This document shows, in pieces, positions 33,368-41,455 of a DNA stretch of 48,594 nucleotides (positions within the stretch are counted from its first letter, which is position 1; every line of letters starts with the position of its first letter). The notes beneath the pieces were generated by a model. That model ran no database searches. It was not told the origin of the DNA and saw only the letters and a program-made list of their open reading frames with translations. The stretch lies in the NCBI GenBank assembly GCA_903874585.1, contig CAIQSY010000091.1:1-48594 (forward strand), in the 5' to 3' direction. The translations under genes were made by a program, and so were the position numbers. Origin of the DNA: an uncultured Chlorobiaceae bacterium (GTDB lineage Bacteria > Bacteroidota > Chlorobiia > Chlorobiales > Chlorobiaceae).

Positions 33368-33961
33368 ATGTTGTCTGCTGTGCGCCGTATTGCGGACGTA
33401 ATTTCTTGGATTATCAGTCCCGTTGTGGTTGCGCCTGCAGTCTACATTGCACTTGTGCAGCTTGGTTTCGGGCATGATGTACATAGACTCTATTATTTGA
33501 TCGTGCTGTTTTTGGCAAGCACTGTTGTGCCCGTACTGCTGATTTCAGGATTAAAGAAAACAGGTAAAATTTCGGATTTCAATATTAGTTTTCGTGAACA
33601 GAGATTTATGCCGCTCCTGGTTCTTGTTGGTGTTAATGCGCTTGGTTATGAATTTATTCAGCAAGTAAATGCCCCACGGTTACTGACGGGTATTTTGCTA
33701 TTTAATGCGATTAATATGATTTTAATTCTGCTGATTACTTTACAGTGGAAAATCAGTATCCACCTCTTTACTCTTACATCATCAATTGCTTTGCTTTTTG
33801 TACAGTTTGGGACAGTTGCTTTATGGTTCTTACTGCTTATGCCTATACTTATGTGGTCAAGAATTTTTCTCAAAGCCCATAATTTTATGCAAACTCTTAT
33901 AGGAGGCATTGTTGGATTTATCTTGATGTATGCCGAGTTAACCTGGTGGACAGGATTGTGA
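33368..33961 (+). CDS. PAP2-superfamily-like membrane protein
   Basis: A 197-residue protein with about five to six membrane helices. The C-terminal half, WKISIHLFTLTSSIALL then RIFLKAHNFMQTLIGGIVGF, resembles the conserved Ser-x-His and Arg-x5-His-x-x-x-x-x-x-G region of PAP2-type phosphatases, although the first motif is degenerate. Activity is therefore uncertain; a lipid phosphatase or a catalytically dead relative are both possible. The stop overlaps the start of the ferrochelatase-like gene (GTGA), implying a shared operon. Confidence 0.6.
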   Translation: MLSAVRRIADVISWIISPVVVAPAVYIALVQLGFGHDVHRLYYLIVLFLASTVVPVLLISGLKKTGKISDFNISFREQRFMPLLVLVGVNALGYEFIQQVNAPRLLTGILLFNAINMILILLITLQWKISIHLFTLTSSIALLFVQFGTVALWFLLLMPILMWSRIFLKAHNFMQTLIGGIVGFILMYAELTWWTGL

Positions 33962-35007
33962 CGAAAAAAAAATATGCAGTTATTGTCACAACGTATGGAG
34001 AAGTTGAGAGGGTTACTATCCGAAGTTTGTGGCCGAGTTCAAGAAAAATTCTTCGCACCGTAACACGCCAGATTGTTCATATTCCTGAAGCCTTAATTTA
34101 TTTTATTGCGGATTATCGATCCACGAAACATTATTTTAAGTGGAAAAGTCATCATTACCACTCATCATTACTTGCTGTTAATCGTGCTCAAAAAGAGCGA
34201 TTAGCCTTATTACTTGCGGTCAGCGATAATGTGATTTTTGATACCGTTGAAGTTACGGTATTTGATGCGTATTATTTTGTTCAGCCTTATCTTGAAGAAA
34301 CACTCGAGAAGCTTCGGTATCAGTATGATGGTTTTGTGATTGTACCTATGATTCCTGTTGAATCAGCATTTTCCTGTGGTGTAGCGTGTCAAATGGTGAT
34401 CGACGCATACGGTGATGCAGCATTTCTTCAGGTGCGAGTATTGAGGAAGCTTTGGAATGATGCGCGATTACATCAACTCTATACTGATTATCTGTTTGAA
34501 CAACTTTCTCCAGTATTAAAGCAACGCAGAGAATTGAAGATAGGGCTTATCCTTGTTATTCATGGTACATTAGTCACCGATCGTTTTGGAAATCCACCAG
34601 CACTTTTTACCGGTTTGCCTGAAACGATAGCATTTTTTGATGCCATGAAAAATATCATTATGAGGGATCCCCAAAATATTTTTCATGATGTACGACAAGG
34701 GTGTATTAACCATTCCCGTGGTGGGTTTTGGACTCCTGATACCATCGAAAAAGCGCTTCATGACTTTAAGTCAGAGGGGTATGCTGGTGTGGTGATGTTT
34801 CCTTATGGTTTTTTTGCTGATAACAGCGAAACCGAATTTGATGCGCGTAAGCAACTCGATGAAGCGGACTTTCCATTTTCTCAATATATTCATTGCATTA
34901 ATGATGCGCCGATATTTGGAGATTGGCTGGCGGATAAAGTGCTTGATGGCCTCCATACACTTCATCACCTACAGGATGCTTTAGAGATGCATGAACTTGG
35001 GCAGTAA
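33958..35007 (+). CDS. Ferrochelatase-like protein
   Basis: A protein of about 349 residues with the two-lobed ferrochelatase plan. The C-lobe has LILVIHGTLV (His202) and VVMFPYGFFADNSETEFDA (Glu291), at the positions of the catalytic His and Glu in the HemH signature (P-x-G-F-x-x-D-x-x-E). The N-lobe begins KKYAVIVTTYGEVERVTIR, unlike ordinary HemH. The overall sequence is divergent, so it may be a second chelatase-type enzyme for another tetrapyrrole or metal rather than the housekeeping one. I chose GTG 33958, which overlaps the previous stop as GTGA; the frame also contains GTG 33946. Confidence 0.65.
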   Translation: MTKKKYAVIVTTYGEVERVTIRSLWPSSRKILRTVTRQIVHIPEALIYFIADYRSTKHYFKWKSHHYHSSLLAVNRAQKERLALLLAVSDNVIFDTVEVTVFDAYYFVQPYLEETLEKLRYQYDGFVIVPMIPVESAFSCGVACQMVIDAYGDAAFLQVRVLRKLWNDARLHQLYTDYLFEQLSPVLKQRRELKIGLILVIHGTLVTDRFGNPPALFTGLPETIAFFDAMKNIIMRDPQNIFHDVRQGCINHSRGGFWTPDTIEKALHDFKSEGYAGVVMFPYGFFADNSETEFDARKQLDEADFPFSQYIHCINDAPIFGDWLADKVLDGLHTLHHLQDALEMHELGQ

Positions 35008-35037
35008 ATTTTTGATAATCTGTTTTATACAACTGAT

Positions 35038-35631
35038 ATGACTGTTAAAGAGGGTATTATCCCTAATCCTTATGCCGAAAGCGGTTGTCACGAATATGAA
35101 ATCGCTCTCCGTTATATTGATCAGCAGCGTCATAGTGAAGCGCTTGAATTACTGAACCGGTGTATAGATATCAAGCGACGTGATCCCTCACTTCTTTATG
35201 CTCGCGCTGTGACCGCTTTGGCGCTGGGCAGTTATCGTAAAGCAGCCTGTGATTTGATGAAAACGATTGTGCTTGATCCTGGATTTCTACATGCCTATAA
35301 GCATCTCGGTTTTGTGCAATTTATGCTGGGTAAAGATGAGTCAGCTATGAAAACCCTCAAAAAAGGTATTCAGATTGATCCATACTATGCTGCATTTTAT
35401 TGTGTTATGGGTGATGCGTACCTTGATCAAGGAGAGTTGGATCAGGCTAAAGAGGCGTTTGACAAAGCCCTTGAACTTGAACCTGATAATGTTGAGCCAC
35501 ATAGTAAGATTGCTATGTATTATGTGGCAAAAGGAGATATGAAGGGCTTAAAGCTTGAATATGAAATACTTAAAACGCTGGATGCAGCTTTAGCAGAACA
35601 AATTGGCACTCTTTTTTTTGATATAGCATGA
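35038..35631 (+). CDS. TPR-repeat protein
   Basis: A 197-residue soluble protein built of tetratricopeptide repeats, at least four helix pairs, for example DQQRHSEALELLNRCIDIKRRDP, ALGSYRKAACDLMKTIVLDPG, GKDESAMKTLKKGIQIDPYY and GELDQAKEAFDKALELEPDN. It would act as a protein-binding scaffold; the partner is unknown. No signal peptide. Its last four bases overlap the next gene (ATGA), and it lies 30 bases after the ferrochelatase-like gene, so the four genes 33368-35873 are probably one operon. Confidence 0.85.
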   Translation: MTVKEGIIPNPYAESGCHEYEIALRYIDQQRHSEALELLNRCIDIKRRDPSLLYARAVTALALGSYRKAACDLMKTIVLDPGFLHAYKHLGFVQFMLGKDESAMKTLKKGIQIDPYYAAFYCVMGDAYLDQGELDQAKEAFDKALELEPDNVEPHSKIAMYYVAKGDMKGLKLEYEILKTLDAALAEQIGTLFFDIA

Positions 35632-35873
35632 AATTTTTACCTGACATCGAGACCAGAAAACGGTTTATGAAGAACACCCTTCCATTTCTCTTTGGATTGG
35701 CTTGGATGCCTGTTGTAGGGGTGATTTTTCTTGCGATATTTGCTCAACCCATGGCAGCCATTATTGGCTGGCCTGTTACGCTTGTTTTTTCAGTGCTTCT
35801 CACACTTTTCTGTACCGTTGTGTTGTTGCGGTTTTTCCGACGCATAGTCCATAATCTGCATCAGAAAAGTTAA
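35628..35873 (+). CDS. Small membrane protein
   Basis: An 81-residue protein with two membrane helices (about 18-42 and 45-68) and a basic C-terminus (RFFRRIVHNLHQKS). No family recognised. The ATGA overlap with the TPR gene supports that it is a real, translationally coupled gene. It may anchor or partner the TPR protein at the membrane. Confidence 0.65.
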   Translation: MKFLPDIETRKRFMKNTLPFLFGLAWMPVVGVIFLAIFAQPMAAIIGWPVTLVFSVLLTLFCTVVLLRFFRRIVHNLHQKS

Positions 35874-36003
35874 TAAAGATTAGTGTGGTTTATTTTTTTC
35901 TGAGTTAAAAGATTTTTTTATATTGTAATTACGTGAGTGTATAGTTTTTCACAGAAATTTTTAGAAAGCTTGTCAAAGCTAACTTAACTGAAATTGGCAT
36001 GAT

Positions 36004-36447
36004 ATGGATCAGACCCTAAGCAATTTTGGCAATGTTTTCGTTTTTCTTGCGCTTGGCATAGTGTTTGTTGTCGGTGGTTTTATGACAGCACGTCTTTTGC
36101 GCCCACAAAGACCAAATCCTGCTAAAAATTCAACCTATGAGTGTGGTGAAGAGGCGGTTGGTAGTGCTTGGGTTAAATTCAATATTCGTTTTTATGTTGT
36201 AGCTCTTATCTTTATCATTTTTGATGTTGAGGTCGTTTTCCTCTATCCATGGGCAACAATATTTAAACAACTTGGGACTTTTGCTCTTTTTGAAGCACTT
36301 GTCTTTGCAGGTATACTGATACTCGGTCTTGCTTATGCTTGGGTAAAAGGTGATTTGGATTGGGTAAGACCCACACCGAACATTCCGAAAATGCCAGAAA
36401 TGCCTAAAGTTCTATCGACAAAATCTACCTCATCCACTATTCAATAG
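36004..36447 (+). CDS. nuoA: NDH-1 subunit A (NuoA/NdhC)
   Basis: Membrane subunit of the NADH:quinone oxidoreductase family complex. The 147 residues hold three helices, with the conserved loop RPQRPNPAKNSTYECGEEAVG containing the Cys next to the quinone chamber, and WVKFNIRFYVVALIFIIFDVEVVFLYPWA. The C-terminal tail (NIPKMPEMPKVLSTKSTSSTIQ) is longer than in E. coli. It is first of eleven ndh genes in the order A-B-C-D-H-I-J-K-L-M-N; the upstream 130 bases should hold the promoter. Confidence 0.95.
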   Translation: MDQTLSNFGNVFVFLALGIVFVVGGFMTARLLRPQRPNPAKNSTYECGEEAVGSAWVKFNIRFYVVALIFIIFDVEVVFLYPWATIFKQLGTFALFEALVFAGILILGLAYAWVKGDLDWVRPTPNIPKMPEMPKVLSTKSTSSTIQ

Positions 36448-36453
36448 AACGTT

Positions 36454-37023
36454 ATGGGTTTGCTTGATGCCGGAATTACAAGGCATAATGTGCTGGTGAC
36501 ATCAGTTGATAATGTACTTAATTGGGCACGCCTCTCTTCTTTGTGGCCTATGGGTTTTGGTCTGGCATGTTGTGCTATTGAGATGATGGCAACCAACGCT
36601 TCTAATTATGATTTAGAGCGTTTTGGAATTTTCCCTCGTTCCTCGCCTCGTCAATCAGATCTTATGATTGTTGCTGGTACGGTAACGATGAAAATGGCAG
36701 AGAGGGTTATTCGCCTCTACGAGCAGATGCCAGAGCCTCGTTATGTTTTATCAATGGGTAGTTGTTCAAATTGTGGTGGTCCTTACTGGGAGCATGGTTA
36801 TCACGTTCTTAAAGGTGTTGATCGTGTTATACCTGTTGATGTTTATGTTCCTGGTTGTCCGCCAAGACCTGAGTCTCTTATTGGTGGTCTTATGAAAGTC
36901 CAGGAGTTGATAAGAATGGAGCAGATAGGTATATCAAGAGCAGACGCATTGAAGAAGTTATCTGAGAAGCCCGTTGATCCGCAGTTTATTATTGAACATG
37001 ATCGTCAAGCATCGAAAGCTTAA
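36454..37023 (+). CDS. nuoB: NDH-1 subunit B (NuoB/NdhK)
   Basis: Peripheral-arm subunit carrying the terminal [4Fe-4S] cluster N2 that reduces quinone. The 189 residues contain GLACCAIEMM (tandem Cys), SMGSCSNCGGPYW and VPGCPPRPE, giving the four cluster ligands. The DLERFGIFPRSSPRQSDLMIVAGT segment is strongly conserved. Six bases separate it from nuoA. Confidence 0.97.
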   Translation: MGLLDAGITRHNVLVTSVDNVLNWARLSSLWPMGFGLACCAIEMMATNASNYDLERFGIFPRSSPRQSDLMIVAGTVTMKMAERVIRLYEQMPEPRYVLSMGSCSNCGGPYWEHGYHVLKGVDRVIPVDVYVPGCPPRPESLIGGLMKVQELIRMEQIGISRADALKKLSEKPVDPQFIIEHDRQASKA

Positions 37024-37064
37024 TTAAATATAAGGTTTGCTATCAGATGAAAGAGGGACAGCAG

Positions 37065-37565
37065 ATGTCGCAGTCTGTAAAAGAAAGCGAGGCAGCATAT
37101 AATATTATTCAAGAGCAGTTTGGTTCTGCAATTTCAGTTTTTGATGCCAATGAAACTATGCCTTTTTTTGAGGTGCTTGATGTTTCTCGTTGGACTGAAA
37201 TAGCTTTGTTCATGCGTGATCACACCAAGTTAAAGTTCAATTATTTAGCATGTCTTTCAGGAGTTGATTATCCGACTGAAGAGAAGGTAGGTGTTGTGTA
37301 TAATTGTGAATCACTTGGGATTTTTAATCATAAATTAGCAGTAAAAATCAGGTGTTCCCGTCAAGGCGGTTCTATTCCGAGTGTTGCTTATGTTTGGCAT
37401 ACGGCTAATTGGCATGAAAGAGAGGCGTTTGATATGTATGGTATGACTTTTACAGGTCACCCTGATCTTACAAGAATTCTCTGCCCTGATGATTGGGTGG
37501 GGCATCCACTGTTAAAGGATTATAAGGTTCAGGAGACTTATCACGGAATAAAGGTGCCCTACTAA
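37065..37565 (+). CDS. nuoC: NDH-1 subunit C (NuoC/NdhJ)
   Basis: The roughly 30 kDa-type peripheral subunit. Domain residues include FNYLACLSGVDYP, then IPSVAYVWHTANWHEREAFDMYGMTFTGHPDLTRIL and a short C-terminus with HPLLKDY. Of two in-frame starts, ATG 37065 (MSQSVKESE, 166 residues) is preceded by GAGGGA six bases upstream, a better site than ATG 37047. nuoC and nuoD are separate here, not fused as in E. coli. Confidence 0.94.
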   Translation: MSQSVKESEAAYNIIQEQFGSAISVFDANETMPFFEVLDVSRWTEIALFMRDHTKLKFNYLACLSGVDYPTEEKVGVVYNCESLGIFNHKLAVKIRCSRQGGSIPSVAYVWHTANWHEREAFDMYGMTFTGHPDLTRILCPDDWVGHPLLKDYKVQETYHGIKVPY

Positions 37566-37596
37566 TAGAGATTTAAATAGTAAAAGCAGCTCACCT

Positions 37597-38799
37597 ATGC
37601 AGGAATTAGATACAGTTGGACAGGGTTCTGTCAGGATTACCCGAAAAAACGACAATATTGTGGTGATTGAGAAAGATCTCATTACAGAGCAGATGGTGCT
37701 TGCTATGGGGCCTCAGCATCCATCAACTCATGGAGTTCTTAAATTAGAGTGTTTTACAGATGGTGAGGTTATTACAGAAGCTATTCCTTGTTTAGGTTAT
37801 CTCCATCGTTGTTTCGAAAAAACATGTGAACGAGTTGATTATCCAGCGGTAGTTCCTTATACAGATCGGTTAGATTATCTTGCCGCAATGAATACTGAAT
37901 TTGCTTATGCTATAGCTGTTGAAAAATTATTGGATATCGAAATTCCTCGAAGAGTTGAATTTATTCGAGTTATCGTTGCCGAGTTGAATAGGATAGCATC
38001 ACACCTTGTTGCTATTGGTACCTATGGTATTGATCTTGGCGCTTTTACTCCATTTCTTTTTTGTTTTCGTGATCGAGAAATTATTCTTGGTCTTCTTGAG
38101 TGGGCGTCTGGTGCACGTATGCTTTATAATTATATATGGATAGGTGGTCTTGCTTATGATGTTCCTTCTGATTTTTTAAAGAGAGTTAAAGAATTTGTCA
38201 ACTACTTTAAACCAAAAGCTGTCGAACTTTGCAATCTTCTTACTGAAAATGAGATTTTTGTAAAGCGTACATGGGGTATTGGTATGATGCCAGCAGATGT
38301 GGCAATTAATTATGGTTGGTCTGGCCCAATGCTTCGGGGTTCAGGTGTTAAATGGGATTTAAGAAGAAACGATCCTTACTCTATTTATCCAGAGCTTGAC
38401 TTTAACATTCCTGTCCCTGATGGTAAGTCTTCTGTTGTTGGCGATTGTTTATCCCGTCACCTTGTTCGTGCGTATGAGATGGACGAAAGCTTAAAAATTA
38501 TTGAACAGTGTCTCGAGAAAATTCCATCCTCTGAGGGTTTTAATTCCAGATCAGCAATTCCAAAGCGTATTCGTCCAAAAGCGGGTGAGGTTTATGCTCG
38601 AGCAGAGAATCCTCGCGGTGAACTTGGTTTTTATATTGAAAGTGATGGTAAATCTACCAAACCAGTTCGTTGTAAAGCTCGTTCTTCCTGTTTTGTCAAT
38701 CTTTCTGCGATGAAAGATATGTCGAAAGGACAGCTTATTCCTGACTTGGTAGCAATTATTGGTAGCATTGATATTGTTCTTGGGGAGGTTGATCGATGA
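37597..38799 (+). CDS. nuoD: NDH-1 subunit D (NuoD/NdhH)
   Basis: The 49 kDa-type subunit that forms the quinone pocket with NuoB; related to the large subunit of NiFe hydrogenases. The 400 residues include MGPQHPSTHGVLKLE with the quinone-facing His, YLHRCFEKTCERVDYPAVVPYTDRLDYLAA, ELNRIASHL and the C-terminal DLVAIIGSIDIVLGEVDR. It overlaps nuoH by four bases (ATGA). Confidence 0.96.
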   Translation: MQELDTVGQGSVRITRKNDNIVVIEKDLITEQMVLAMGPQHPSTHGVLKLECFTDGEVITEAIPCLGYLHRCFEKTCERVDYPAVVPYTDRLDYLAAMNTEFAYAIAVEKLLDIEIPRRVEFIRVIVAELNRIASHLVAIGTYGIDLGAFTPFLFCFRDREIILGLLEWASGARMLYNYIWIGGLAYDVPSDFLKRVKEFVNYFKPKAVELCNLLTENEIFVKRTWGIGMMPADVAINYGWSGPMLRGSGVKWDLRRNDPYSIYPELDFNIPVPDGKSSVVGDCLSRHLVRAYEMDESLKIIEQCLEKIPSSEGFNSRSAIPKRIRPKAGEVYARAENPRGELGFYIESDGKSTKPVRCKARSSCFVNLSAMKDMSKGQLIPDLVAIIGSIDIVLGEVDR

Positions 38800-39902
38800 C
38801 TTTAAATTTTAGTATACCTTTTCTTATGGGTAGTAGTCTTAATGTCTGGTCTGAAGCTCTTGTAGGGTTTAATTTATGGGGACTACCGCTTGGGCTTATT
38901 ATTCTTGCGGCCATACCGTTGGTTTTCATTGCTCTTTATTCGCTTACCTATGGTGTTTACGGTGAACGAAAAATTTCCGCGTTCATGCAGGATCGTCTTG
39001 GTCCTATGGATGTCGGTAAATGGGGCATCCTTCAGACCATTGCCGATATTTTGAAATTAATTCAGAAAGAAGATATTGTCCCAACATCAGCCGATAAGTT
39101 TCTTTTTGTGATAGGTCCAGGTGTTCTTTTTGTAGCCTCATTTCTTGCATACGCTGTTTTACCGTTTAGTTCAGCATTTATAGGAGCGAACCTTAATGTT
39201 GGATTATATTATGCAATAGGAATTGTTGCACTTGAGGTTGTTGGTATTCTTGCTGCCGGATGGGGCTCGAACAATAAATGGGCACTTTATGGTGCTGTTC
39301 GTAGTGTTGCGCAGATTGTCAGTTATGAAATTCCTGCAGCAATTGCTTTACTTTGTGGAGCGATGATGGCTGGTACGCTTGATATGCAGCAAATCACTCT
39401 TCTCCAATCAGGTGATTATGGTTTTGTTCATTTTTATCTTTTCCAATCACCAATTGCTTGGTTGCCTTTTCTCATTTACTTTGTAGCATCTCTCGCTGAA
39501 GTAAATCGCGCTCCATTTGATATCCCTGAAGCAGAGTCTGAACTTGTTGCTGGTTATTTTACAGAGTATTCTGGTATGAAATTCGCTGTAATATTCCTCG
39601 CAGAGTATGGAAGTATGTTTATGGTTTCCGCCATCATTTCGGTTGTTTTTCTTGGAGGTTGGAATTCACCACTTCCTAATATTGGTTCATTGGCTCTGAA
39701 TACTTGGACAAATGGTCCGGTTTGGGGTGCATTTTGGATGATAATGAAAGGTTTTTTCTTTATTTTTGTACAGATGTGGCTTCGCTGGACTCTTCCTCGC
39801 TTAAGAGTTGACCAGTTGATGTACCTTTGTTGGAAAGTTTTGACGCCTTTTGCCTTTATTAGTTTTGTTTTAACGGCGATTTGGGAGATTTATGTCCCTT
39901 AA
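38796..39902 (+). CDS. nuoH: NDH-1 subunit H (NuoH/NdhA)
   Basis: Membrane subunit joining the peripheral and membrane arms. The 368 residues have eight membrane helices; GERKISAFMQDRLGP, then ADILKLIQKEDIVP, and SLAEVNRAPFDIPEAESELVAGY are the conserved loops of the quinone entry channel and E-channel. In this operon it comes right after nuoD because NuoE, F and G are missing. Confidence 0.96.
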   Translation: MTLNFSIPFLMGSSLNVWSEALVGFNLWGLPLGLIILAAIPLVFIALYSLTYGVYGERKISAFMQDRLGPMDVGKWGILQTIADILKLIQKEDIVPTSADKFLFVIGPGVLFVASFLAYAVLPFSSAFIGANLNVGLYYAIGIVALEVVGILAAGWGSNNKWALYGAVRSVAQIVSYEIPAAIALLCGAMMAGTLDMQQITLLQSGDYGFVHFYLFQSPIAWLPFLIYFVASLAEVNRAPFDIPEAESELVAGYFTEYSGMKFAVIFLAEYGSMFMVSAIISVVFLGGWNSPLPNIGSLALNTWTNGPVWGAFWMIMKGFFFIFVQMWLRWTLPRLRVDQLMYLCWKVLTPFAFISFVLTAIWEIYVP

Positions 39903-39952
39903 TAAAAAAGTATTAAAAAGATACATGACGGTAAGTAATGATTATATAACTT

Positions 39953-40549
39953 ATGAGTGAGTATTTTGGTAATATAAAATCCAGTGCTGTAACCATAGCA
40001 ACTGGTATGGGAATTACTCTAAAGCATTTTTTTAATGCTATTCATCGTAAGGGTGATGCTGGGCTAGACGATGTTGACTATTTTAAGCAAGTTGACGGTT
40101 TAGTTACTTTACAGTATCCTCATGAGGCTATACCCACCCCTACACGTGGTCGTTATCGTCTTTACAATGAGGTGGATAATTGTATAGGATGCGGTCAGTG
40201 TGTTAGAGCATGTCCAATAAGCTGTATCACTATGGAAACGATTAAAACTGCTGCAGATGATCTCGTTTCGTGTGGTAAAACAAAAGATGGGCAACAAAAA
40301 AAGTTTTGGATTCCTGTTTTTGATATTGATATCGCAAAATGTATGACTTGCGGTATTTGTACCACAGTTTGTCCTACTGAATGTCTTTTTCATACCCCGG
40401 TAAGTGATTTTTCTGAGTTTGATAGAGAAAATTTAGTTTATCATTTTGGTAATCTTACCCATCTTGAAGCCGAAGCGAAAAGAACAAAACTTGCAGAACT
40501 TCAAGCTAAAGCACAAGCAGAGAAAGAGAAAAAGTCGCTGGAAAAATGA
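39953..40549 (+). CDS. nuoI: NDH-1 subunit I (NuoI/NdhI)
   Basis: Peripheral subunit with two [4Fe-4S] clusters, CIGCGQCVRACPISCI and CMTCGICTTVCPTECL, preceded by the typical RGRYRLYNEVDNC. The 198 residues end in a charged Lys/Glu/Ala-rich helix (KRTKLAELQAKAQAEKEKK). With no NADH module, electrons likely enter the complex through this subunit from ferredoxin, as in the photosynthetic and other truncated complexes. Confidence 0.96.
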   Translation: MSEYFGNIKSSAVTIATGMGITLKHFFNAIHRKGDAGLDDVDYFKQVDGLVTLQYPHEAIPTPTRGRYRLYNEVDNCIGCGQCVRACPISCITMETIKTAADDLVSCGKTKDGQQKKFWIPVFDIDIAKCMTCGICTTVCPTECLFHTPVSDFSEFDRENLVYHFGNLTHLEAEAKRTKLAELQAKAQAEKEKKSLEK

Positions 40550-40567
40550 TACTTGTTTAATAATCCT

Positions 40568-41080
40568 ATGAGTAACCAGAGCTATACCATTATTTTTTAT
40601 ATTTTTGCAGTTATTACGGTTTGTTCTGCTGCATTTGTTGTTTTCACTCGTAATGTTATTTATTCTGCATTTTCATTGCTGTTTACTTTTTTTGGGATAG
40701 CAGCACTCTATGTTTTTCTTAGTGCAGATTTTATCGCAGTTACTCAGGTTGTTGTCTATGTGGGTGGTATTTTAGTTTTACTGCTTTTTGGTGTAATGTT
40801 TACGAATAATATTATGAACCCGGGTCAAAAAACGGAAGTCATTAATATTATTCCTGGTATTTTATTACTTATCGGCATAATAGGAGCTACCCTTTATGCT
40901 TTTTATACTAATGATGGTTGGGTCAAGACAGGTACTATGTTGCAAGGTAGTGTGGTAGAGCGTATTGGGTTTGAAACTATGTCACGTTATGTTTTACCTT
41001 TTGAAATGTCATCTATTTTATTGCTTGCTGCCCTTATAGGCGCTGCATTTCTTGCTCGTTTTGATAAAACTGAACACTAA
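40568..41080 (+). CDS. nuoJ: NDH-1 subunit J (NuoJ/NdhG)
   Basis: Membrane subunit with five helices; FTRNVIYSAFSLLFTFFGIAALYVFLSADFIAVTQVVVYVGGILVLLLFGVMF is the conserved helix 3 segment (given here for its key part, VVVYVGGILVLLLFGVM). ATG 40568 gives 170 residues. The frame also opens at TTG 40553, three bases after the nuoI stop; either start is possible. Confidence 0.93.
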   Translation: MSNQSYTIIFYIFAVITVCSAAFVVFTRNVIYSAFSLLFTFFGIAALYVFLSADFIAVTQVVVYVGGILVLLLFGVMFTNNIMNPGQKTEVINIIPGILLLIGIIGATLYAFYTNDGWVKTGTMLQGSVVERIGFETMSRYVLPFEMSSILLLAALIGAAFLARFDKTEH

Positions 41081-41093
41081 CACAATCTAAACT

Positions 41094-41417
41094 ATGGATA
41101 TACAGCAATTGACAACAATTGGGATTTATCATTATCTGACTATATCTGCATTGCTTTTGGGTTTGGGTATTTTTGCTGTAATGACTCGTAGAAATGCTAT
41201 TGTGATTCTTATGGGGGTTGAATTAATTTTAAATGCAGCCAACATAAATTTTTTGGCATTTTCCAAATATAATGGCGGCATGGAAGGTGTTATGTTTTCG
41301 TTGTTTATTATTGTTATAGCTGCCGCAGAAGCAGCAATTGCACTTGCAATAATTATCAATATTTACAAGCTATTTAAAAGTGTTGATGTATCACGTATTG
41401 ATACCATGAAAGAGTAA
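41094..41417 (+). CDS. nuoK: NDH-1 subunit K (NuoK/NdhE)
   Basis: A 107-residue three-helix membrane subunit. The conserved MGVELILNAANINFLAFSK carries the key Glu of helix 2, and FSLFIIVIAAAEAAIALAI has the second Glu of helix 3, both on the proton path. Twelve bases separate it from nuoJ. Confidence 0.96.
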   Translation: MDIQQLTTIGIYHYLTISALLLGLGIFAVMTRRNAIVILMGVELILNAANINFLAFSKYNGGMEGVMFSLFIIVIAAAEAAIALAIIINIYKLFKSVDVSRIDTMKE

Positions 41418-41455
41418 AAAATTTTATTTTATTTTTCGTAAACATTTTATAGAAC

